Shown piece by piece: positions 47,007-56,414 of a DNA stretch of 64,000 bases (its first letter is position 1; each line of letters opens with the position of its first letter). This DNA is from Platanthera guangdongensis. Taxonomy: Eukaryota; Streptophyta; Magnoliopsida; Asparagales; Orchidaceae. The position numbers and the translations under genes were made by a program. Under the pieces are notes generated by a model. The model was not told where the DNA came from, did no database searches, and was given only the letters and a program-made list of their open reading frames with translations. Location: NCBI GenBank assembly GCA_039583875.1, contig CM077151.1:116578609-116642608 (forward strand). The letters run 5' to 3'.

Positions 47007-47184
47007 ATTGGCCAGGCAACACCCTGGAAGGCCTATCCACAACAGTCTTTCGCGAATGTGAGGTTGCTGCGCACATACACTCAGAGGGAGAAGGCTCGCA
47101 CAAACGAGGGCAATCCTTCACCATGTGGCCTATACCTTGACATAGCAAACACCGAATACAATGCTCGGCATTCATAACAGCCAT
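47007..47184 (-). pseudogene. CCHC zinc-knuckle fragment of element E
   Basis: Minus-strand reading includes CLLCQGIGHMVKDC, a CX2CX4HX4C knuckle as in nucleocapsid domains, with four more Cys nearby. It is cut by Tekay C; removing that element and one target duplication continues this frame without shift into 37892-36878. It is probably the gag of element E. The start is uncertain; an ATG lies at 47184. Confidence 0.55.
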
Positions 47185-47446
47185 GGCATTGATGTATCAG
47201 CGCAAAGTGTCATAGAGACGGCACTCGGCTACGGAATACATCGCAAACAAAAATATTTACCGAAAGGGTGCTATACACTAGAATAAAAATAGCACAGACC
47301 CGATTTCTACCAAAAATCAGAAAAGGGATACAAAGGCAAATAAGCAACAAATTCTAAAAAGTAAAGCAAAGAAGAAACATGCAATGTACAAATGGAAAAG
47401 GGCTTCTATATCCTATCTCCCTCTCCAAAAACTCATATGACTGTGT
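47185..47446 (-). other. Leader of element E
   Basis: Between primer site and CCHC frame; no ORF seen. Confidence 0.5.
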
Positions 47447-47464
47447 TCCCCGATAACGGTGCCA
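47447..47464 (-). other. Primer-binding site of element E
   Basis: Minus-strand TGGCACCGTTATCGGGGA, six bases inside the LTR. It differs from the Athila-type site at 20765 by three transitions, and fixes the orientation of E. Confidence 0.8.
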
Positions 47465-47470
47465 AAAACA

Positions 47471-49160
47471 TGATGCGTCGGCAACTGTACCGGTTGCACA
47501 AGTAATATAAAATGTGTGAATGTCCCCAAATTTCGATCTCTCAAGGAACACAATAAGGTGGAGTTAATTTTGAGGACTTGGGATTGAAGTCCTTAGTTCG
47601 GAGTTAACGAAGGGGGTTTTTATTGTAGCAGAAAAAAAAGTAAAACACTAATAAACTACTCTTATGCAACGCCGCTATGCGATGCTTCGCCAGGTGGGAT
47701 TGAAGACTACACGGTCCGCTATGCACTGACTCGCTAGGCGGATGGATGAGTAGGATTGCGGATGAGGTGTTGAGAACGGCGGAAGGAGGGTCTAGAGCAC
47801 CTCTTCGCTACGCACACCTCTAGCAATCGCTAGTGCAGCAATGTGTGGTGGTGGATGAAAACGGCGCACCTCAAACAAATAACATAAATACAAACTCACA
47901 TAGACATGATTGTATGCAAACGCATATCAAATTAAACATACTTCATCACATACAAAGAGATCAACTACACTATCAATCAACAAGAGACGAAGAGAGTGCG
48001 AGATCGACCGAATCCGAAGTCTTACTGAGGATTCACGGAAGGATTCGTCGGGTTGTCAATCCGCATCCTAGCTCGGTCCTCAACTGCTTCCAGGGTAGCG
48101 GAGGTTGTCCCTCACTCCCAATGGACCCTTCTTCTTCGTGTCACGATCCATTGGAGGATGGCACAAACTTCTGCTAGCTTGATGGAGAAAGCTAGATTGA
48201 ACTCTTCTTGAAGCTCAAAGATGAAGGAGGAGGCCGAGAGGAAGCTCCGGCTTAAATTTGGCAGTTGAAAGCTTGCTGGGAACCCTCTCCACGGTGGAGA
48301 ACGAAGGGAAGTGGCAAAACTTTGCCCTAAAAAGGCGGCTGGAATAGCTGAAATCTGGTTCTCTCAAATGGAGGAAAATCTGCGCTTAAATAGAAGCAGG
48401 TTAGAAAAATAGTCACGCACGGTTTGGGGCACGATCGTGCACTAACCTTGCGTTATTAACTTCCAGGCCAAGCTTGCGGATGAAGATGCATTTACTCGTG
48501 CATTTTACTCTTGCACGAACGTTTCCGCCGTGCGTGAAGGAAATCGCACGGGTAAACACAGAGCACGGGAAAACAAGATAATACAGGGGAACCGTGCGTT
48601 TTACTCGCACGGGCGCTGCAACCCGTATGTGAACAAATAGAATGATTAAACACAGATTGGAACAAGCAAGAAAGCTACAGGAAAACTGTGTGTTTCCTTC
48701 GCGCACGGTTCCGAAGAAACCGTGCGTTAACCAAGCGTGAAGATTGTCGAGCTCTGCTCGACGAAATTCTTCGAACTCCACTCGACGTTTCTCCTACAAA
48801 ATTAAAACGCACGATCAAGAAGAATCATGTGCTAAGAAAACGCACGACCATGCGTTTTCCACAAAACAGAATTTCAGACTTGGGGAAAATGCACTACCTG
48901 CACAGCAATGAAAGAAAGCTAGAGCACAAGCTCCCAGCACCAAAATGCAATCAAAAACAAATAGAAAGAGCCATGGGGAGCACCAGTGCATACGCCCAAC
49001 AACAGAATGCGCAATTGCACACCCTTGGGCCAGAATTGTGCATAATGTGGTCAATGACCGAACGAAGCAAATATAACCGATTACCGGCTGAAATGCGGTG
49101 CATGAGTGAGAAAACCAGCCCAGATGATTCTGAAAAACCCTATAAATATTGGACTCATCA
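47471..49160 (-). repeat. 5' LTR of element E (minus strand), 1690 bases
   Basis: Plus-strand TGATGCGTCGGC to GGACTCATCA; TSD AGCTC follows at 49161-49165. A minus-strand TATTTAAG near 48392 is a possible TATA box. GCACGG / CCGTGC inverted words cluster at 48413-48860. Confidence 0.9.
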
Positions 49161-49165
49161 AGCTC

Positions 49166-49554
49166 CTGATGAGAGAATTCCTGGGAGTATGAGTGCAGAA
49201 ACTGAGGGGGAGCAAGCTGATACTCACGCGGTTATTCAAAGCCAAAAAGGGATAGGTTTCCCTTATAGCTAAGGTGGATGTTGTGGGAACTTCCTTGCTA
49301 AGGTGGATGTTGTGGGAACTTCCTTGCTAAGCTCTATAAGTTCCAATGCTAATGTTATAGCCGCGGAAGACAAAAAGGGGGTGGTTACCTCAACTACTAA
49401 GGAGGATGTTGTGGGAACTTCCTTGCTTAGGTGGATGTTGTAGGAACTTCCTTGGTAGAGTATTTCTATTGTGAATTTTTTTAATGTTTTTTTATTTATC
49501 ATGTGCAATTCACCTTACCTTATAAGATTTTGGCTTCTTCAAATAGGGGGAGAA
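49166..49554 (+). other. Copia-2 tail, resumed after element E
   Basis: Non-coding. It ends in the purine tract AATAGGGGGAGAA (49542-49554), a good polypurine tract for the LTR that starts next. Confidence 0.6.
49269..49465 (+). repeat. Repeats AAGGTGGATGTTGTGGGAAC in the copia-2 tail
   Basis: Two direct 31-base units at 49270-49333 and two diverged units at about 49399-49462 with TTCCTTG ends, separated by unrelated sequence. Confidence 0.8.
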
Positions 49555-50268
49555 TGTTGGGTATTGTATTCACAATAACCCTCATTTGAAGAAGGGCCCA
49601 GTCAAGCTAAGATAAATTGAGTTTGTATTTGATACTGTATTCTAGTTATGTAGTTGCAGGTTTACTTTGCAAAGTACACACGAATGTCAGGATATAGTGG
49701 GTCCTTAAACACGGTACTATACAATGTAATATTTCATTGTGTAGGCCAATGTGTTGGCTCACGTGTAATCTCTCTATTGTGGTGTACTTCTATCACAACC
49801 CGCATTTTCACCGCCTTTAAAGGTGTATCAGAGTAATGGAAAAATGTGCATCATGATGCCACGTCAGCAGAGGATAACTTCAGACGCTCAGTCAAAACTC
49901 ATACATAACACATGAAGAAAGATCTTTAAGTTATTTAAAGACAAACCTAGTTTAAGTGAAGCAGGTAGTAGTATCCCTCGGCTTAGTGGCTCATCTAGTC
50001 CACGAGAAAAGTAGTTGTACGCTGCGGAAAATACTTCTTTTATAATATTAGACATCGTACATGAGTATAAGTGTCCCAGAGGACAACTCATGCTATGCAA
50101 GACTCTAGGTTTATAATAAGTATAAGAAAAACTTTTTACGCTATCCAGAAAGTAGTGAATTAATTTTGAAAGAGATTGCATGTATGATATACAAATAACA
50201 AGGTTTAAAAGTTAAAAATAACTAACATGCAGTCTTAGCATAAAACTTCCCAGAGAGCAAGTAATTCA
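49555..50268 (+). repeat. Probable 3' LTR of copia-2, end not found, plus unassigned debris
   Basis: Starts TGTTGGGTATTG after a polypurine tract, typical of SIRE-like LTRs. No matching CCCAACA end or second LTR is in view. From about 49792 the text (CACAACCCGCATTTTCACC) looks like a piece of a different LTR. The stretch shows no ORF. Confidence 0.45.
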
Positions 50269-53040
50269 AAATAATCAGAAAGAACTTTGGCATAAGAGAT
50301 TAGGATATGTAAATCTTAAAAATATTGCTAAGTTATCTAGGGTCAACCTTGTTAGAGGAATACCTTCTGTCCCCTACAAGAAGGAAGGCCTCTGCAGGGC
50401 TTGTCAGTTAGGCAAGCAAATAAAAAATAGCTTTAAATCTGTAAATAAAAGTGACTCACCTAGGATATTATACTTGGTACATATGGACCTTTTTGGCCCT
50501 TTTGTTGTACAAAGTCTAGGAGGAAAATCTTATACTTTAGTGATTGTAGATGACTTCTCAAGATTCACTTGGGTATTCTTTCTGAGGTCTAAGTAAGATA
50601 ACTTCAAGGTTCTTACAGATTTTCTCAAGAACATATAGATTGAGTACTCTACTCCAATTGCATTGATCAGAAGTGATCATGGTACTGAGTTTTTGTCTCT
50701 TCTTATGCAAGAGTTCTGTGAGAAGGAAGGTATCAGGCACTGCTTCTCAGATCCTAGAACTCCTCAACAAAATGGGGTTGTTGAAAGGAAAAATAGAACC
50801 CTAATTGAATCTACAGGCACGTTACTTGCAGATGCTTACATGTCCCTATCTTTTTGGGCAGAGGCTGTGAGCACAACAAACTATGTACTGAACAGAAGTT
50901 TGACACACAAGCTTAAGAATAAGAATCCTTATGAGCTACTTAAAGGGAAGAAACCTAAAATCACCTATTTTAAAGTATTTGGATGCTTATGTTATATTCA
51001 CAATAATGATAAGAAATACACTAGAAAGTTTGAAGCAAAAGCTGCAGAGGGAATTTTTCTAGGATATTCCAAAGTCAGCAAAGCTTATAGGGTCTTTAAC
51101 AAATCCACTTTAAAATTTGAGGAATCTGTTCATGTTACATTTGATGAGGCTAACATGTTTTACAAGGAGAAAGAAGTTTCTACCAATAATATTTTGCAGG
51201 TACCTCACTTGTGTGAGAGATTGGATGATATAAATCTCACCCAATAGGTTCCATCACATCCTTCTCCACAAGTTGAAGAAGGAAGTGAAGAAGAAAGTTT
51301 GGAAGTGGTTGAACTTCCTCCTACAGCTAATATAATTTCACAAGTGGAATTAATTCCATAATTTATTGCTCAACCAACTCCTCCCACTGATCTTGTCACA
51401 CTTAGAGATCACCATATATCTCAAGTGATTGGAGACATTTCAGTTGGTGTGCAAACAAGGCATCAACTCAATAGTGATGTGATGCATGCTTGTTTCATTT
51501 CTCAACTTGAGCCTCACTCCATCAAAGATGCAGGGCAAGATGCCCACTGAATCATTACAATGCAAAAGGAGCTCAATCAGTTTGAGAGGTGCAGAGTTTG
51601 GGATTTGGTTCCTAGACCCAAAGACTATCCAGTCATTGGAACCAAATAGGTCTTCAGAAACAAACTGGATGCTTAAGTAAATTTTTTCAGGAACAAAGCA
51701 AGGCTAGTAGCTCAAGGCTATTCACAGGAGGAAGGAATAGACTATGATCAGACCTTTGCTCCAGTGGCAAGGCTTGAGGGTACAAGGATTTTCTTAGCCT
51801 ATGTAGCCTATAAAAGATTCAAAGTCTACTAAATGGATGTAAAGAGTGCTTTCCTAAATGGAGAATTAAAAGAAGAAGTATATGTGGAGAAACCACCAGG
51901 TTTTATCTCTCCAACTCATCCTTCTTATGTCTTTAGATTGCATAAAGCTCTCTATGTTTTAAAGAAAGCTCCAAGAGCTTGGTATGAGACCTTAGCTATC
52001 TTTCTTATAGAGCATAATTTTTCTAGGAGCATAGTAGATAGGACACTTTTTATTAGACATCATAAAAAAAAAATTTTGTTGGTTCAAATATATGTAGATG
52101 ATATTATCTTTGACTCTACTGATCCCAAACTATGCAAAAGATCTTCTGATATAATGCATTCAAAGTTTGAGATGAGTAGCATGGGTGAACTTTCATACTC
52201 CCTTGGTCTCCAAGTGAAGCAACTCCTGATGTTATCTTCATCTCCCAATCTAAGTATGCTAAAGAGCTTATTAAAAGGTTTGGGATGTGGGATGCCTCAG
52301 CAATGAAAACACCTATGACTGCTAATGCGTGATTGATTCTGATGAACATGGCAAGCATGTTGATCAGAAAACTTATAGGGCTATTGTTGGGTCTCTATTA
52401 TCTCTCACAGCAAGTAGACCTGATATAATGTTTGCCACATGTATTTGTGCTAGGTTCCAGGTGAACCCTAAAGAATCTCACAATATTTTATTAAAAATAA
52501 TTTTGAGATATATAAAGGGTTGTCCAAATCTAGGACTCCTATATCCATCTGAGTCAGAATTTGATTTAACTGTATTTTCTGATGCTAATTATACTGGATG
52601 TAGAGTGGAAAGGAAGAGCACATCAGGAACTTGTCAATTTCTTGGTGATAGACTTGTGTCCTGGTTTTGTAAGAAGCAAACCTCTGTCCGCATCGACTAC
52701 TGAAGCTGAATACATAGCTGCAGGCAGCTGCTGTTCACAGATTTTGTGGATACAAAATTAATTACTGGATTATGGTATCAACTTAAATAATTCAACTATA
52801 TTTGGTGATAGTACCAATGCAATATCTATTGCATAAAATCCAGTGCATCATAGTAGGACCAAGCATATAGAAATTAGACATCATTTCATTAGAGATTGTG
52901 TAGACAAAAAGAAAATTAATCTTGTCTTTATCCCTAATGATTTACAAAGAGCAAACATCTTCACCAAGCCATTAGATGAGAAGAAACATATGTTCTTCTT
53001 AAATCAGCTAGGTATGATAAATGGGGCAGATTCAATTTAA
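50269..53040 (+). pseudogene. pol: Copia-3 (SIRE-like) pol without gag or protease
   Basis: Integrase: ELWHKRLGYVNLKNI, CRACQLGKQ, IVDDFSRFTWVFFL, IRSDHGTEF and NGVVERKNRTLIE, so D, D and E are all readable. [66 protein letters not shown]. RNase H: FSDANYTGCRVERKSTSGTC and TKHIEIRHHFIRDCV. End: FTKPLDEKKHMF and TAA at 53038-53040. Stops and shifts lie near 50594, 51246, 51360, 51646, 51830, 52300, 52700 and 52760. It is a separate copy from copia-2 since the same domains are present in both. The 5' end is missing. Confidence 0.88.
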
Positions 53041-53043
53041 TTT

Positions 53044-53300
53044 TTGTCTATGGTCGACGATTTGGCACAGTTCGTCGAACAGATATCGACAATCTATGAA
53101 CTCTTCGTGAAGAGTTCGCCGAACGGAGATCGACGAACACTTCTTAGTGAAACAGATTTCGTCGAGTGGAGATCGACGATTTTGCTTCTAAACAATTTTC
53201 GTCGACATGAGTACGACGAAATCTTTTCCCCTCTTCTACCTGAGATCGACGATATTATTTCTTCATGAAATTTTTCGTCGACCTGAGAACGAAGATTGTT
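53044..53300 (+). repeat. TCGTCGA/TCGACGA-rich tract after copia-3 pol
   Basis: At least twelve TCGTCGA-like or TCGACGA-like words in about 250 bases, including GTCGACGATTTGGC at 53053-53066, identical to 16991-17004 in the solo Tekay U3. Followed by CTTATAACTAGG, which could act as a weak TATA-like element for the gene at 53429. Confidence 0.7.
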
Positions 53301-53377
53301 TATTTCTCGCAGGACAGAGCCCGACGCTTCATATTCTGAAAACCTTATAACTAGGTTTTCATCATGCTCTATCACGC

Positions 53378-53420
53378 GCTTTCTGTTCTCTTTCTCTTGC
53401 TCTCTCTTTTAATTTTACAG
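53378..53420 (+). promoter_or_regulatory. Possible splice acceptor before the copia-3 extra ORF
   Basis: A long pyrimidine-rich run (TTCTCTTTCTCTTGCTCTCT is part of it) ends TTTTACAG|GAAAACC, eight bases before the ATG at 53429. This is a strong plant 3' splice site consensus. Use is not shown. Confidence 0.45.
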
Positions 53421-53428
53421 GAAAACCT

Positions 53429-54169
53429 ATGGCGATTCCGGCTCTTTCTCTCTCAAGCATGAAGTTCGACACTGGCTTTGACATTGATTTTGGTTCATTT
53501 TCTCACACTAATCAAATATTCATAGACATTCTCAAGATGTGTGAAGACGAGCATCTGAAGAAGTTTATGGCAATAAGAATCAAGATACCAGGAAATGAAA
53601 TCAGAGAATGAGTTTTTACTTCAACATATCCAAATGCAGATACTATGATCGACACCATCGGAGGCAACCAGGTCACTCTAACTCCTACAGTTTTAACTGA
53701 AATTTTTGATTTGGCGTCTGGAGAAGATGATATTTAATTAGATAATGATGAATATGAGAATATGCTGAATATAATGGGTCATTCTGAAGGAAACCCCAAT
53801 AAATTATTAAAAAGGAATTTATCTGTTCAATATAAATTTCTGGCAAACATTGTTGGGCAAGCGTACAACCCATGACTATATCACCAGGCACCAGTTTTTG
53901 GTGATGTGTGCTCTGGTTGTAAGAAATCAGTTAACTGGGGACAGATTTTATTTGAGTTAATCAAGAAGAAAAATACAAAGAAAGAGATGTGCTTTGGGAG
54001 AATTCTAGGAATCTTCCTCCAGGAAAAGGCACCAGGATTATTGGTTTTCGGGCCAATATTCATCAATGCCTCAAAGAGGATCACCTCTACCTTATTTGGC
54101 AGATGGGAGAGGACCATTCTAAAGCCCTCCAAGGCCTCCTCTTCCTCCTGGACTTCTAAGGACACAAGG
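53429..54169 (+). pseudogene. Extra ORF downstream of copia-3 pol, first part
   Basis: SIRE-like copia elements often carry an additional, sometimes called env-like, ORF between pol and the 3' LTR, and this one is in that place. It starts MAIPALSLSSMKFDTGFDID. Readable segments are TIGGNQVTLTPTVLTEIFDL, SVQYKFLANIVGQAYNP and NWGQILFELIKKKN, wording I associate with plant transposon-related proteins of unknown function; no transmembrane segment is evident. Nonsense codons lie at 53609-53611, 53735-53737 and 53873-53875 (the last fits CGA to TGA). It is then split by Tekay D between codons, after Thr-Arg (CAAGG duplication), and continues in the same frame at 63508. Confidence 0.6.
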
Positions 54170-56414
54170 TGTAACACCCCCTATCCGTCGCATAGTATAT
54201 AGCAGTAGGTCCGGCCGGGGCCCGACGCCATATACCACAGACAGACCGGGTGGTTACGTATGGAAACCATCCAACCAATCTCAACGTCCTACACAGAGCA
54301 TTCTAGCGGAAGCAGTTTATATAGGTTGTAAACAAGAACCCAGCATTAGAGCACGAATGTCCACTAGTACATAATTAGGAATGTATACAAAATACCCAAA
54401 ATCGGCCTTAAGGCCTTACAGAATGTTTCACTTGGATAATACATGATTTACAAACCTCGGCACGCAGGCCGGTCATACATGAATAAAACAGAAAACATTT
54501 CCACTTGGGCCTTCGAGGGCCAGCTTCGCAAAAAGGGCTTTAGCCCGCTATTGACTGCTTGGTCCAGCTGCACCTGCAAGCAACAAACCACCGCACGGTG
54601 GCAAACAAGGCAACGGTCAGCAATGCTGACCAAATTATAACGATCCCGCCCCCAACTCGGGGCGGCGATGCTCTTTCCCTGCATTTCATTAGCACAAGCG
54701 AGCAATGCATAAACCATAGCCATTTCATCACAGACGTTGGCTCGTATGGCCACACGTCCCGTGCACTCAGGGCACATTCTCGGTGAACCGGTCGATGTCA
54801 CGTCAATTAAAGCCATTAACATTCCGGACTCACCACCGCCACTTAGACGGCCATTCCTATGAGCAATTCGTCTTCCTGGCATTGGTCACGTCAATTTAAG
54901 CCATTGACCGCCGAAGACTCCCATCTATGCCAACGGCGAGTGCCACGTAACCTTAGGTCTCTCTAACCGAACGACATAAAGCGGGTACGGTTCCATATAA
55001 CCCATGCTCACATCGCAAGACACATAACCCAGTTATGTTCGAGTTGGCACTCAGGCCACCAAGTTGGCAAGATCTCGTATCCGCCCAGTTTTCCGGGTGC
55101 ACCTTTGGGTTAGTCCCCAAGGCTCCCTGCTGCAATCTACCGCGTAGAAAACCCGAAAAACACCCAATAGCACGGAGTCTTCTCTGGCCTTATGCAATGC
55201 AACATCACCGATCCAGACTAACATGTCCGGGTAGGCTTCACACAAAATGCCTACGTCCGTTCTCGCATACGGACTCTAAACAACGGGGACTTTACATATC
55301 TACCCGAAGGAACACCTCCAACTCTCCGCAAACTCGCGAGAGCGGGCTTCCTATGCTAAGAAAAGGAGCGATTCATGCTCAAGATGAGGATCGTTACCCT
55401 TGAGTTCCTCTTTGGCGCCATCGAAAAGTAATCAGATAGAAATCACCGCACTTGCGTTGCCTCCGTGGATCCGGAGTCGGCTTGCGATTCGGAGCTCCGA
55501 AGCTCCTCCAATGGCGGATCTAGCTCCTCTTCCTCCAATGGCTTTTCCCCTTTCTCCAAGGACTTGGAGAGATGAAAAGGTAAGAAAGAATGGATTTTTC
55601 TAAGTCAAACCCGGGTATATCCTCTCAGGAACCATCCCCAGCCGTTGGATCTCAACCTAAGAAAACGAACGGCTTTGATTCGGGGCTGAAATGCCCAATC
55701 TGGACCGAACACGGCCTGGCACACGCCCGTGTCCAGGGCCGTGTGTCCGCATTCGCCGTCAAAATCGAATCTCCTGGACCCTCACACGGGTATCGAACAC
55801 GCCCGTGTTCGAGCTGACACGCCCGTGTTCCAGCTGACACGGCCGTGTAGCCGGCCGTGTACCCCATGATTTTTCCCCCGTTTTTAACCCGAGCACTGCA
55901 CGGGTCCTAGGACACGCCCGTGTCCTTGCCCGTGTCACCTTGACACGCCTGGACCCCAGGCCGTGTACACGGGACATTTCGTCGAGGGAAGATCGACGAC
56001 TTGATGACACGGCCTTGGACACGCCCGTGTCCTAGGCCGTGTTCCTTGTCTCGACGATCGTCGAGTGAATCTCGACGACTCCCCGGGACGATCGTCGACA
56101 CGGGTCGACACGCCCTGCGACACGCCCGTGTCGCAGGCCGTGTGCCCATTCTCGACGAATCGTCGAGTATAACTCGACGACTTCACGGCTAAGTGTCGAC
56201 ACGGGTCGACACGCCCTGCGACACGCCCGTGTCGCAGGCCGTGTGCCCACTCTCGACGAATCGTCGAGTATAACTCGACGACTTCGCGGCTAAGTGTCGA
56301 CACACGCTTGACACGCCCTGGGACACGCCCGTGTCCCAGGCTGTGTACCTTCTGTCAGAACCCAAACTGGCCCAAAACGTCCCCCTTTGCTCCTTTGAGT
56401 TTTGGGGCGTTACA
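54170..56414 (-). repeat. 3' LTR of element D
   Basis: Plus-strand TGTAACACCCCC to GGGGCGTTACA, 2245 bases, with U3 palindromes at about 55700-56345 and the exon 1 relict at about 55399-55422. Confidence 0.94.

Larger units (their letters stand above)
31440..49160 (-). mobile_element. Element E: LTR element without RT, carrying an ATHILA ORF1-like gene
   Basis: Two related LTRs (31440-33134 and 47471-49160) flanked by AGCTC at 31435-31439 and 49161-49165. The primer site at 47447-47464 and the ORFs show it runs on the minus strand. Once Tekay C (37893-47006) is removed, the internal part is about 5.2 kb, with a CCHC/acidic reading frame and an ORF1-like gene but no protease, RT or integrase, so it probably relied on enzymes in trans. 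The primer site differs from the Athila site by three transitions, linking it to the Athila/Tat group. LTR divergence is clearly higher than in A, D or the Athila copy, so it is older. Confidence 0.85.

Noticed and set aside
47007..47184. Zinc-knuckle fragment as part of Tekay C gag
   Set aside because: It lies outside the LTR boundary of C and its frame continues on the far side of C, so it belongs to element E.
49828..49840. Primer-binding site GTGTATCAGAGT
   Set aside because: No LTR end of TGxxCA type directly upstream and two mismatches at the critical first bases.
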